Below are positions 41,882-51,170 of a stretch of DNA of 64,000 bases, piece by piece. Each line of letters begins with the position of its first letter. Position 1 is the stretch's first letter. The notes under the pieces were generated by a model. The model searched no databases, had not been told where the DNA came from, and saw nothing but the letters and a program-made list of their open reading frames with translations. The stretch spans positions 2,976,001 to 3,040,000 of the forward strand of contig NZ_CP059560.1 in NCBI RefSeq assembly GCF_017894385.1, in the 5' to 3' direction. The DNA is from Aromatoleum petrolei. GTDB lineage: Bacteria; Pseudomonadota; Gammaproteobacteria; Burkholderiales; Rhodocyclaceae. Made by a program: the position numbers and the translations under genes.

Positions 41882-43957
41882 CTATGGTTGCGTAGCGCGG
41901 ATCTGGCTGACGAGGCGTGCTGCGCGGTCGTCGCTGGGGTTGAGGGTGAGTGCTCGCTGTGCAGCATCGAGTGCTTCGCGATGATGGCCGAGCACTGCCA
42001 ATGCTTCGGCGCGCCCGTAGTGAGCCCCCGCGTTCTCCGGTGATCCTGCAATTACGGCGTCGAAGTCCGCGAGGGCCTCCTGCAGTTTGCTGCTGCGCAG
42101 GTGAGCGTAGCCCCGATTCAGGCGTGCTCCGCTCAGAGCCGGATCGAGTTGTAAGGCGCGATCGAACGCGCGGATGGCCTCGTCGTAGCGGGCAAGGCGA
42201 CCCTGCGCAGCTCCCAGAAGCGTGAAGTAGGCTGCGTCGGCCATTGCGGCGTCGCGGACTCGGGCCAGTTCGAGTGCCTGGATCGTGGCGTCGGGGCGTC
42301 CCGTGGCGAAATAGGCGTTGGCCAGTTCGCGTGGGGGAAGTGGGGAGCGTTGATCAAGCTGAGCGGCCCGTTCGAGCCAGCGGGCAGCGTCGTCGTAACG
42401 CCCGGCGGCGGAGTATAGGCTGCCGAGTGCGAGCGGGCCTCGATAGTCGCTCCCTTCAAGGCGGATGAACCTTTGGTAGTCGGTTTCGGCGGCAGCGAGG
42501 TCGCCGCGTTTGCGATGACTCGATCCGCGGTTGAGGTAGGCAATTGCGCGGCCGGGATCGATCTCCACAGCCTTCGTGTAAGCGGCAATGGCGTCGGTGG
42601 TCCGGTCCTGGCCTTCATAGGCCGTGGCGAGGTTGGTCCACGCGCGCGGAGCATCCGGTGCAGTGCGTACAGCGTGCTCATAGAGGGATACGGGGGTGCG
42701 CCAGGTGGGAACCCGCACGAGCGTGGACGCCAGGAAGCCCAGTATCGCGACTGCCGCGAGGGTGATGGCAGCGGGGCGGAGCCGGGTGTCGGCGAGCCGA
42801 TGGAGCCCAAGAGCGGCGAGCCCGGCGAGTCCGACCGATGGGAGGTACATGCGATGCTCGAAGACCATCTCGAGGGGGACGATACTGCTTTCGATAGCGA
42901 GCGTAGCCGGTACCCACAGGACCAGGAAGCCGGCGACCGGGAATCTGCTGCGTAGGGAGAGCCAGATTCCGCCAGCGATCCAGATGGCGATGCCGCCGAT
43001 CGCTAACGCAGTGGTCCAGGGTTTCCAGAGACTCGTCGAAGTCGGGAAGGCGTGTTCGATCGAGAAACGCTCGGGCAGCGGGAGAAGCATCTGGCCGAGG
43101 TGGAAGAAGATCACGCGTGGTTGGGTGAGCAGGCGCTCGGTCGGGGTGAAGTCACGGGAGGCGTAGCCCGGCATCACGTAGGCCGCCAGCGGGCCGTGCA
43201 GGATGGTGAGGTCGACAACGGCGTAGCCGGTGGCGAGGATAGGCAGTGCCAAGATGCAAAGGTCGACGCGCGATCGGATGCGTTCGCCCGGTTTTCGGCA
43301 CAAAGTGTATTCGGCGAGCAGGATCAGGACCGGAAGGATGTAGGCCGTCTCCTTGGATAGGCATGCCGCGATGGCCGAGAGAGCAGCGACGCCATGCCAG
43401 GGCCAGCGACGAGGGGCGGATCTTGCGCGGACATAGGCGATGAGCGTCACGAGCATGAAAAGCGCTGCCATTGATGTCATGCGCTGCACCACATAGGTCA
43501 CGGCCTGGACCTGGATCGGATGGACCGCCCAGAGCATCGTTGCGGTCGCCGCGGCGATCCAAGCGCGACGCCCGGGCATGTCGGCACGACGCAGGGTCGT
43601 GACGAGGAGTGCCAGCACGGCCAGTGCGGTGGCTGCATGAATCAGGACGTTGGTCAGCTGGAATGGTGCCGGTGAGCCGTTCCCGCGCCACCAGTCGATT
43701 GCGAGGCTGATGTTGGGGAGAACGCGCTGTGGCAGGTGCGCCTCGGCGGCGGCACGTTTCAGCGATGCGGCATCGAGCTCGGCGACATGCATGGATCCCT
43801 GCTGGACGATATTGACGGCATCGTCCAGGTGGAATCCGTTCCGCGGCGCTGCGTGGTAGGCGATCGCGATGGCGAGAAGCGGTAGCGCGATCAGGCCAAT
43901 TTGGAGCAGGCGGAATCGGTTCTGCCGTGGGTCGGGCTGAGCGGTGGTGAGGGTCAT
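41882..43957 (-). CDS. TMTC-like GT-C membrane glycosyltransferase with C-terminal TPRs (paralogue 1)
   Basis: 691 aa. Some ten hydrophobic helices with the early acidic motif GFHLDDAVNI, the block HPIQVQAVTYVVQRMTSMAALF and the family marker FEHRMYLPSVGLAGL. The C-terminal 270 residues are TPRs (AWTNLATAYEGQDRTTDAIAAYTKAVEIDPGRAIAYLNRG...). This combination resembles TMTC (GT105) O-mannosyltransferases, which use a lipid-linked sugar and whose DD motif is catalytic. Substrate unknown. It is the last of three tandem paralogues and has the longest TPR region. The start at 43957 lies 14 nt after the upstream stop. Confidence 0.85.
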   Translation of the reverse strand: MTLTTAQPDPRQNRFRLLQIGLIALPLLAIAIAYHAAPRNGFHLDDAVNIVQQGSMHVAELDAASLKRAAAEAHLPQRVLPNISLAIDWWRGNGSPAPFQLTNVLIHAATALAVLALLVTTLRRADMPGRRAWIAAATATMLWAVHPIQVQAVTYVVQRMTSMAALFMLVTLIAYVRARSAPRRWPWHGVAALSAIAACLSKETAYILPVLILLAEYTLCRKPGERIRSRVDLCILALPILATGYAVVDLTILHGPLAAYVMPGYASRDFTPTERLLTQPRVIFFHLGQMLLPLPERFSIEHAFPTSTSLWKPWTTALAIGGIAIWIAGGIWLSLRSRFPVAGFLVLWVPATLAIESSIVPLEMVFEHRMYLPSVGLAGLAALGLHRLADTRLRPAAITLAAVAILGFLASTLVRVPTWRTPVSLYEHAVRTAPDAPRAWTNLATAYEGQDRTTDAIAAYTKAVEIDPGRAIAYLNRGSSHRKRGDLAAAETDYQRFIRLEGSDYRGPLALGSLYSAAGRYDDAARWLERAAQLDQRSPLPPRELANAYFATGRPDATIQALELARVRDAAMADAAYFTLLGAAQGRLARYDEAIRAFDRALQLDPALSGARLNRGYAHLRSSKLQEALADFDAVIAGSPENAGAHYGRAEALAVLGHHREALDAAQRALTLNPSDDRAARLVSQIRATQP

Positions 43958-43971
43958 CCGAAAAGGCTGTG

Positions 43972-45645
43972 TCAACGGCTGCAATCGACGTTTACACCGA
44001 GCGCGCACGCGCGGCGGCGGGCGGTTCGCGCTTCATTGAAGCGCCCGGTCTGCGAATAGATCTCGCCGAGATAGTGCTGCGCGGCGGCCTCGCGCGACGA
44101 GACGGCGATTGCACGTTCAAGGTCCGCTTGCGCGCCGGAGATGTCGCCCTGGACGTAGCGGGCAATGCCCCGGTTAGTGAGTGGTGCCGCGTAGTTCGGG
44201 TCGAGTGCAATGGCGCGGTCAAAGGCTTCGAGGGCGCGCAGGTAGCGGTCACGGCTGATGGTTTCACCGCGATGCTGGGCGAGATTGGCGATGCCGAGAT
44301 GGTTCCATGCCCGCGCCGATCGCGGGGCCCGCAGTACGGCCTGTTCGTACAGGCTCGCGTCGGTGCGCCACTGCGGGATGCGCTCGCTGGTCGACCACAG
44401 GGCGAGGACAGTGGCGGCGGTGAAAACGAATGCGGTAAAGGGAAGGGGAGTAGCTCCGCGCCGGGCGGCATGCTCCAGGCCGAGAGCGATCAAGCCAGCG
44501 AGGCCGACCGAGGGAAGGTACATGCGGTGTTCGAAGACCATCTCCAGGGGAACGAGCGAACTTTCGAGGAGGAGGGTCACAGGCAGCCAGAGGGTGAAGA
44601 AACCGGCGACGCGGCTACCCTGCCTCGCGGCGAGCACGATGCCAGCCACGCACCACGCGAGGATCGTGACGAGTGGCAGCCAGAAGTCCGGAGATGTCGC
44701 GGCACGCACGATGCCGAGGTCGTGTTCGAGCGAGAAGCGTTGCGGGAGCGGCCACGCGATCTGGGAGAGGTGAAACAGTACGACCTTGGGCTGGGTGAGG
44801 AGGCGCTCGGTGAGCGTGAAACTGCGGGTCGCGTAGCCCGACAGCGCCCACTGGCTGACCGGCCCCTTGAAGGCGAGGTCGGCGAGAAGTGCGAGTGCGG
44901 CGCATGCTGGGATGGCCAGCAGCAGTATTTCGCGCCGACCGCGGAAGAGCCTGGCTTCGTCGTGCAGGAGGAGCAGTTCGGCCATCAGCAGGAGGATGGG
45001 CGTGATCCAGGCATTTTCCTTCGACAGCGCGGCAAGGGCGAGACTGAGTGCGGACAGGGCCCACCACGTCCGTTTGGCGCGCGTTGACGTCCGGCCCTTC
45101 AGGTAGGCGCAGACGCATAGGATCGAGAACAACGCGGCCAATTCGGTCATGCGCTGGACGATGTAGCTCACCGCCTGCACGTGGATTGGTTGAGCGGCCC
45201 ACCACAGGGCAGCCGCGCTGCAGACGACGACCGTGCGCAGCGTCGTGGGGTGTCCCTTGGCAAATACTTGCAGCAGCAGCGCAAACACCGCCCAGGCCGT
45301 CAGGAGGTGAAGAAACAGATTGGTGATGAGGAAAGGACTCGCGTTGCCGCCGCCGCGCCACCAATCGATGGCGAAACTGATGGAGGGAACGGGGCGAAGT
45401 GCCAGATAGGCCCCGCGCGCGGCGTCGATGAGTGCTCCGACACTCAGATGCGCCATGTGCAGTGAGGCATTGTCAAGAATGTTCGGCCAGTCGTCGAAAT
45501 GAAAGCTGTTTCGGCCTATATCCTGGTATGCAAGAAGGACGAGGACGGTCAGTGCTAGTAGCGCGACCAGGAAATGGCCAGGTGTTGCGGCACGAGCTGG
45601 CGTGGCGGGGGAAATGTCGGATGGCAAGGCGGCGTGCTCGATCAT
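43972..45645 (-). CDS. TMTC-like GT-C membrane glycosyltransferase with TPRs (paralogue 2)
   Basis: 557 aa. The same design as its neighbours: DD motif in SFHFDDWPNIL, HVQAVSYIVQRMTELAALFSI, SKENAW, FTLTERLLTQPKVVLFHLSQ and FEHRMYLPSVGL. The TPR region is the shortest of the three, about three repeats (AWNHLGIANLAQHRGE... and AAPLTNRGIARYVQGDISGAQADLERAI). It ends with a short Cys-containing tail (RACALGVNVDCSR) shared with paralogue 3 (RACRLGVARDCTE). Spacing to both neighbours is about 12-14 nt, so the three are one operon. Confidence 0.85.
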   Translation of the reverse strand: MIEHAALPSDISPATPARAATPGHFLVALLALTVLVLLAYQDIGRNSFHFDDWPNILDNASLHMAHLSVGALIDAARGAYLALRPVPSISFAIDWWRGGGNASPFLITNLFLHLLTAWAVFALLLQVFAKGHPTTLRTVVVCSAAALWWAAQPIHVQAVSYIVQRMTELAALFSILCVCAYLKGRTSTRAKRTWWALSALSLALAALSKENAWITPILLLMAELLLLHDEARLFRGRREILLLAIPACAALALLADLAFKGPVSQWALSGYATRSFTLTERLLTQPKVVLFHLSQIAWPLPQRFSLEHDLGIVRAATSPDFWLPLVTILAWCVAGIVLAARQGSRVAGFFTLWLPVTLLLESSLVPLEMVFEHRMYLPSVGLAGLIALGLEHAARRGATPLPFTAFVFTAATVLALWSTSERIPQWRTDASLYEQAVLRAPRSARAWNHLGIANLAQHRGETISRDRYLRALEAFDRAIALDPNYAAPLTNRGIARYVQGDISGAQADLERAIAVSSREAAAQHYLGEIYSQTGRFNEARTARRRACALGVNVDCSR

Positions 45646-45657
45646 GGTGGTCGGCGC

Positions 45658-47493
45658 TTACTCGGTGCAGTCCCTGGCAACACCCAGGCGGCAGGCGCGA
45701 AGTCGGGCTGCTGCAGCGTCGGCCTGGCGTCCGTGCGTTGCGTAAATTCTCGCAAGATAGTGCCAGGCGATGGACTCGCGCGGGGAGAGCCTGACGGCCT
45801 TTTCAAAGTCTGGAAGCGCAGCTGCCGCTTTACCGCGCAGGTAGTTGGTCGTGCCCCGATTCGTCCAGGCGGGTGCGTATTCGGGATCGGTTTCGATCGC
45901 GCGGTCGAAATCGCTTGCGGCGAGTTCGAATTCGCCGGCCCGCAGGTGCACGAGGCCCCGGTTGTTGTACCCGAGGACCTGATTCGGAAACAGGCGAATC
46001 GTCTCTTCGTACACGGCGAGGGCCTGGTCGCGCAGGCCCATCGCTTCGAGCAGGACGCCGCGGTTGACGAAGGGGTAGCCATCGCCCCAGCGGGGCTCGA
46101 TCTGGTTGGCGCGGTCGATTGCCTGTCTGGCGAGCTCGAGATTTCCCTGTTCCAGGTACTTCAGGCCGAGCTCATTCCAGACCCGTACGGAGTTGGGGGC
46201 GTGCCGTGTGGAGTTTTCCAGCAGGCTGATCTCGCTGCGCCAGTGCGGCAGTCGCTGCTGGGTCGACCAGATGCCGAAGGTGGTGGCGAACGCGACCGCC
46301 GCACAGGCGGGGAGGAAGGTGCGGCCAGGTGTTCGTGCGAGCCCGAATGCGATCAGGCCGGCAACGCCGACGGAGGGGAGGTACATGCGGTGCTCGAAGA
46401 CAAGCTCGAGCGGAACGACCGTGCTTTCGATCAGCAGCGTGACGGGCACCCAGAGCACGAAAAAGGCGGCCAGCCGGGTACTGCGCTGGAATGCCAGCCA
46501 GATGCCGCTTAATGTCCACGCGAGCACGGCGCCCATGGGCAGCCAGAACTGGGGGGAGGCTGCGGAGCGGACGATTTCAATGTCGTGGTCGAGCGAGAAG
46601 CGGTCAGGGAGCGGCCACATGAGCTGAGAGAAATGGAACAGGACCACCTTGGGCTGGGTGAGCAGGCGCTCAGTGAGGGTGAAGTCCCTCCATGCGTAGC
46701 CGTGCAGGATCCATTCGCTGAACGGGCCGTCGACGAGCAGGGCAGCAAGGCCAAGGAATCCGAGGGCGACCGGCAAGGCCAGCAATCCTTTGTCCAGCCG
46801 GCTGCGCACGAGGTCCGAGTGCTGGCGAAGCACGAGGAATTCGGCCATCAGCATGAGCGCGGGCGAGATCCAGGCATTCTGCTTGGACAGCGCGCCGAGC
46901 ATGAGGGACAGGAGCGGCAGGAGGGACAGCCCCCACCAAGGCGTGCGTCCGCGCCGGGCGGTGCGTCCCTGCACATAGGCCCAGACGCTGAGCACGGAGA
47001 ACAGGGCCGCTAGTTCGGTCATGCGCTGCACCACGTAGCTCACTGCCTGAACATGGATCGGCTGCGCCAGCCACCACGCCGCGGCAAGCCCGGCCGCGAT
47101 GATTCTCCGCAGCGGTGCGTGGTCCGCGTTGGCCTTACCCAACGTTTGAAGCAGGAATGCAAACACGGCAATGCCGGTCGCGCCGTGCAGTACGAGGTTC
47201 GTGACGAGAAAGTGTGCGGCGCGATCGCCTCCCCCGCGCCACCAGTCGATCGCAAACGTGATCGAGGCGATGGGGCGATGCGGGAGGGAAGCCCCCCGGG
47301 CTGCATCGAGCAGGCCGGCCAAGGTGAAGTCGTCGAGCTGGAGTGCCGGATTCAGGAGGATGTTATGCCAGTCGTCGAAATGGAAGCTGTTCGCCTCAAT
47401 GCCGTGATAGGCGGCAAGGGTCACGGCGATGAGCAGCACGGCGACAATCGCGCGGGGAAGCAGGGACGACTCGGCTGTCTTCGGTAGAGGCAC
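45658..47493 (-). CDS. TMTC-like GT-C membrane glycosyltransferase with TPRs (paralogue 3)
   Basis: 611 aa, GTG start. DD motif in SFHFDDWHNIL, HVQAVSYVVQRMTELAALFSVLSVWAY, FTLTERLLTQPKVVLFHFSQ and FEHRMYLPSVGVAGL. About five TPRs follow. It is the first gene of the three-gene operon and is closest to paralogue 2. It is divergent from a polyprenyl-phosphate glycosyltransferase gene, which could make its lipid-linked donor. Target proteins are unknown; the Thr/Ser-rich tetraheme cytochrome nearby is a candidate. Confidence 0.85.
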   Translation of the reverse strand: MPLPKTAESSLLPRAIVAVLLIAVTLAAYHGIEANSFHFDDWHNILLNPALQLDDFTLAGLLDAARGASLPHRPIASITFAIDWWRGGGDRAAHFLVTNLVLHGATGIAVFAFLLQTLGKANADHAPLRRIIAAGLAAAWWLAQPIHVQAVSYVVQRMTELAALFSVLSVWAYVQGRTARRGRTPWWGLSLLPLLSLMLGALSKQNAWISPALMLMAEFLVLRQHSDLVRSRLDKGLLALPVALGFLGLAALLVDGPFSEWILHGYAWRDFTLTERLLTQPKVVLFHFSQLMWPLPDRFSLDHDIEIVRSAASPQFWLPMGAVLAWTLSGIWLAFQRSTRLAAFFVLWVPVTLLIESTVVPLELVFEHRMYLPSVGVAGLIAFGLARTPGRTFLPACAAVAFATTFGIWSTQQRLPHWRSEISLLENSTRHAPNSVRVWNELGLKYLEQGNLELARQAIDRANQIEPRWGDGYPFVNRGVLLEAMGLRDQALAVYEETIRLFPNQVLGYNNRGLVHLRAGEFELAASDFDRAIETDPEYAPAWTNRGTTNYLRGKAAAALPDFEKAVRLSPRESIAWHYLARIYATHGRQADAAAARLRACRLGVARDCTE

Positions 47494-47682
47494 GGCGTTG
47501 GCGCAAAAGGGGGTGATTCGACGGGCGCGGCGTTAGTTTAAGCGGCGAATGTCAAAAGCAAGCATCGTTCCCGATTCGTGAGGATTAGCATGAATCGTGC
47601 TTGTGATGTCGGGGGGCGCTATCATTGTCGCTTCAATGACGAGGTAATGGCGGCGGCCCTGCCCGTTTCGATCGGATATTTC

Positions 47683-48549
47683 ATGAACAGACTCAGTGTC
47701 ATCCTGCCCGCGAAGAATGAAGGGGCGGTAATCAGGCGGGTGGTCGAAGGCATCAGGAATCATTTTCCCGATGCAGATCTTGTCGTGGTCAACGACGGCT
47801 CGACGGACGCCACGCGCGAGGAGGCGGAGCGCGCCGGCGCAAGGGTGGTCACGCACCCTTACAGCATGGGAAACGGTGCGGCGATCAAGAGCGGAGCGCG
47901 TGCGGCGACGGGCGATATCCTCCTATTCATGGATGCGGATGGACAGCATGATCCCGCCGATATTCCGCGCTTGCTGGGAAAACTGGATGAGGGTTTCGAC
48001 ATGGTGGTCGGCGCACGTGACGGCGCGTCGCAGGCGAGTCTTGGGCGCGGACTGGCAAACCGGTTCTACAATCGCCTGGCGAGCTACATGACCGGCCAGC
48101 GGATCGAGGATCTCACCTCCGGGATGCGTGCGGCGCGCGCCCACCAGTTTCGGGAATTCCTGCACCTGTTGCCGAATGGTTTCTCCTACCCGACGACGAG
48201 CACGATGGCGTTCTTCCGCGCGGGTTATCCGGTGGCGTACATCCCGATCAAGGCGGCGAAGCGGGTCGGCAAGAGCCATGTGCGGATTCTGAAGGACGGG
48301 GCGCGCTTCCTGCTGATCATTTTCAAGATCGGGACGTTGTATTCGCCGCTGAAGCTGTTTGCACCAGTGGTGGGTCTGCAGGTCTTGCTGGGCGTCGGCT
48401 ACTATGCGTACACGTTTGCCGCTCATGGCCGGCTGTCACTGGCGACGATCTTCCTGCTGACATCTGCCGTGACGACTTTCCTGATCGGGTTGGTGTCGGA
48501 GCAGATCACGCAGTTGATGTATCGCTCGCCCGGAGAGGGGAGCGAATGA
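47683..48549 (+). CDS. Polyprenyl-phosphate glycosyltransferase (GT2, DPM1/GtrB-like)
   Basis: 288 aa. N-terminal GT2 domain: VILPAKNEGAVIRRVVEGI, nucleotide-binding VVVNDGSTDAT and the metal-binding DADGQHDP. Two C-terminal transmembrane helices are visible (LFAPVVGLQVLLGVGYYAYTF and LATIFLLTSAVTTFLIGL). Such enzymes move a sugar from a nucleotide to a polyprenyl phosphate, giving donors for GT-C enzymes. It is divergent from the TMTC-like operon. The start at 47683 fits the family; ATG at 47647 with GAGG is also possible. Confidence 0.88.
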   Translation: MNRLSVILPAKNEGAVIRRVVEGIRNHFPDADLVVVNDGSTDATREEAERAGARVVTHPYSMGNGAAIKSGARAATGDILLFMDADGQHDPADIPRLLGKLDEGFDMVVGARDGASQASLGRGLANRFYNRLASYMTGQRIEDLTSGMRAARAHQFREFLHLLPNGFSYPTTSTMAFFRAGYPVAYIPIKAAKRVGKSHVRILKDGARFLLIIFKIGTLYSPLKLFAPVVGLQVLLGVGYYAYTFAAHGRLSLATIFLLTSAVTTFLIGLVSEQITQLMYRSPGEGSE

Positions 48550-48652
48550 TTTCCGGCGCCGTTACCGGCTCATCGGGCACGAGTGAATCCGCGAGCACGA
48601 TTTCCTCGCGGGTCGTCATCGCGAGTTTCCCCTTGAAGCAGTTGATTCCGCG

Positions 48653-50122
48653 ATGAGATCGTCGGTCGGGCGCAATGCCGCCTGGAATGTGGCCGGCATA
48701 GCGGTGCCTTCCATTGCGGGCATAGTTGCGGTCCCGCTGCTGTTGACTGGTCTTGGTGGCGCGCGTCTCGGGGTGTTTACACTCGCGATCGGATTGATCG
48801 GCTTTGCGGGCGTCTTCGATCTCGGGTTGGGGCGTGCGTTGACTCAGCTGGTGGCGAGCGAGCATGGACGCGGCGCTGTTCCGTCAGATCTGGCTACACT
48901 CGCCCGCAGGGCTCTTCGGATGTTGCTGGCGCTAGGGGTATTTTGGGCAGCAGTGCTGTGGGTGGGCACTCCGATGCTGGTCGGGCGGGTCTTCGAGTTC
49001 GAGGAATTCGTGGGCCGGGAGGCTGTGGATGGTCTCCGGTGGGTGGCTGTTTCATTGCCGGCCGCATTGGTGACGACAGGTCTCGTTGGCTGTCTCGAGG
49101 GTTTCCAGCGCTTTGCCGTTGTCAATTGCGTGCGCCTCTTCCTCGGCAGCGCGAGCTTTCTGCTTCCTGCGGTGACCGCAGTGCTTACGCAGCGTCTCGA
49201 TCTTGCGCTGGCATCCTTGGCGGCAGTACGAATCGTCGCGCTACTTCCTTGGTTGCTTCTAGCACGCCCGCATTTGAGGTGCGGCGGAAAACAATGCACG
49301 CCGGATGGTGCGATGCGAAGGTTAATGCGTTTCGGTGCCTGGTTTACCATATCGAGCATTGTCGGCCCGGTGATGGTATTCGCCGACCGATTCTATCTTG
49401 CAAGCGTTCTTCCGCCGGCCGCCGTGGCTTTGTACACCGTACCGCTCGATGCCGTATCGCGATTGGCGGCGCTTCCGATGGGCGCTATCAATGCCGCATT
49501 CCCGGAGTTGGCAAAGCGATCGGGGGCAAGGACGAGTAGTGCGGACTTGGTGCGCCGAGCAGCAATGTCGATGACCCTGTTGTGGTTTCCGCTGGTTGCG
49601 ATTCCCGTTCTGCTCGCCGAGGAATTGCTAACAGTGTGGCTCAACGCATCGATGGCCAGTGAGGGCAAAGATGTCGCGCGTTGGCTTCTGTTAGGCGTCT
49701 TCCTGAATGGCTATGCGCACATACCATATGCTGTGCTGCAGTCGTCGGGCCGTTCCGACGTGACTGCGAAACTGCATCTCCTTGAATTGCCCTTTTACGT
49801 GCTGCTACTTGTGCTCGCGGTTGCGCAGTTCGGGATCGTCGGTGCTGCCGTCGCGTGGTGTCTGAGAATCGTGCTGGATACGGGCCTGTTATTTGTCACG
49901 GCAGCACGCCTCGAACCGGCCTGCAGGGCGGTCCTGCGTGAAACGGGAATGCACGTCGCCGGAGGCGTTGGACTGTTGACGGCGTGCCTGCTGGATATTC
50001 CGTCGGAAATGCGCTGGCTGCTTGCCGTGGTCATGGCAATTCTGCTCGCTGAAATGTTGCGACGCTTCGGCCGTCAGAAGCCATGCGTCGAGAGCGGGAG
50101 AGTCGATCATCGCCTGGACTGA
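48653..50122 (+). CDS. Polysaccharide flippase (Wzx/MOP superfamily)
   Basis: 489 aa of mainly hydrophobic helices, with the N-terminus NAAWNVAGIAVPSIAGIVAVPLLL typical of Wzx-like transporters. A DRFYLASVLPPAAVALYTVPLDAVSRL segment and the basic loops fit the MOP family. It would flip undecaprenyl-linked oligosaccharide across the inner membrane. It is followed directly by a methyltransferase and glycosyltransferases, so it belongs to a surface polysaccharide or glycan cluster. Confidence 0.87.
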   Translation: MRSSVGRNAAWNVAGIAVPSIAGIVAVPLLLTGLGGARLGVFTLAIGLIGFAGVFDLGLGRALTQLVASEHGRGAVPSDLATLARRALRMLLALGVFWAAVLWVGTPMLVGRVFEFEEFVGREAVDGLRWVAVSLPAALVTTGLVGCLEGFQRFAVVNCVRLFLGSASFLLPAVTAVLTQRLDLALASLAAVRIVALLPWLLLARPHLRCGGKQCTPDGAMRRLMRFGAWFTISSIVGPVMVFADRFYLASVLPPAAVALYTVPLDAVSRLAALPMGAINAAFPELAKRSGARTSSADLVRRAAMSMTLLWFPLVAIPVLLAEELLTVWLNASMASEGKDVARWLLLGVFLNGYAHIPYAVLQSSGRSDVTAKLHLLELPFYVLLLVLAVAQFGIVGAAVAWCLRIVLDTGLLFVTAARLEPACRAVLRETGMHVAGGVGLLTACLLDIPSEMRWLLAVVMAILLAEMLRRFGRQKPCVESGRVDHRLD

Positions 50123-51170
50123 TCAATCCCTGCCCGTCGAGTGGCCCGCGTCCGGCCGCGAGGAGGTCGAGCGATGCCCCGTGTGCAGATGCGAGCAACG
50201 TTCGCTGCTGCACACGGGGCTGACCGACCGCATCTTTCGTGTCGCCCCTGGTCGCTGGAGCATGTATGAATGCAAAGGGTGCGGCTCTGCCTATCTCGAT
50301 CCGCGCCCTGACAGGGCGACGATCGGTCTCGCTTATGCAAATTACTATACTCATTCCTCACAGGGGGGAGTGACCGTCCGGCGGATCGGCGCGATCAGGA
50401 CCTTGCTTCATGACTGGCTGAATGGCTATCTGAATTGCGTTTACGGGTTGCGGCGCCGACCCGCGAAGCCGCTCGGGCGCCTGTTGATTCCGCTGCTGGT
50501 GCCCCTGCGCGCGGCAGCGGATGCGGAATGCCGTCATCTGCCACGGCCGCCCGCGGGTGGCGGCGCTTTGCTGGATGTGGGGTGCGGCAACGGCCAGTTC
50601 CTTTCGATGGCGCGGGAAATGGGCTGGAACGCGGAGGGCGTGGATTTCGACGAGTGCGCCGTCAATGCGGCCCGCTCTGCGGGCCTCCAGGTTCGTCTCG
50701 GCGGCATCGAACTGTTCGACGGGGAGCGGGAACGGTACGATGTAATCACCCTTAGTCATGTCATCGAGCACATTCACGACCCGATCGACCTGCTTGGCCG
50801 CATCCACCGCCTGCTGAAGCCGGGAGGCATTCTGTGGTTGGAAACGCCGAACCTCAGCAGCGCAGGGCACCGATTGTACGGCCCGAACTGGCGCGGCTTG
50901 GAGCCCCCACGGCATCTCGTGCTGTTTAACGCGACGTCCTTGTGTTCCGTTCTGTACAAGGCCGGTTTTTCGCACATCTCCCAGAAATTTCCGGGTCTGG
51001 TGCTGTATTCGGTATTCGCTGCGAGTGAAGCGATCGAGCGGGGGGGCGATGTGCTGACCGCCTCGCGCAGGGGGCGGCCAAAGATGTCAGATGTGCTGGT
51101 CGAGGCTTACGAGATGATCGTTCCGTGGCGCCGCGAATTTCTGACTTATTTGGCTCGAAAGGAAAAATGA
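50022..51170 (+). CDS. SAM-dependent methyltransferase with N-terminal zinc ribbon
   Basis: Up to 382 aa. A CxxC...CxxC zinc-ribbon (CPVCRCEQ... and YECKGCGSAYLDPRP) precedes a class I methyltransferase domain with LLDVGCGNGQFLSMAREMGWNAEGVDFD and ITLSHVIEHIHDPIDLLGRIHRLLKPGG. This layout is common in polysaccharide clusters, where such enzymes methylate sugars. The start is not resolved: the TTG at 50022 overlaps the flippase by 101 nt and no ATG lies between it and the zinc ribbon at 50172. The protein ends TYLARKEK, immediately before the next gene. Confidence 0.82.
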   Translation: MPWSWQFCSLKCCDASAVRSHASRAGESIIAWTDQSLPVEWPASGREEVERCPVCRCEQRSLLHTGLTDRIFRVAPGRWSMYECKGCGSAYLDPRPDRATIGLAYANYYTHSSQGGVTVRRIGAIRTLLHDWLNGYLNCVYGLRRRPAKPLGRLLIPLLVPLRAAADAECRHLPRPPAGGGALLDVGCGNGQFLSMAREMGWNAEGVDFDECAVNAARSAGLQVRLGGIELFDGERERYDVITLSHVIEHIHDPIDLLGRIHRLLKPGGILWLETPNLSSAGHRLYGPNWRGLEPPRHLVLFNATSLCSVLYKAGFSHISQKFPGLVLYSVFAASEAIERGGDVLTASRRGRPKMSDVLVEAYEMIVPWRREFLTYLARKEK

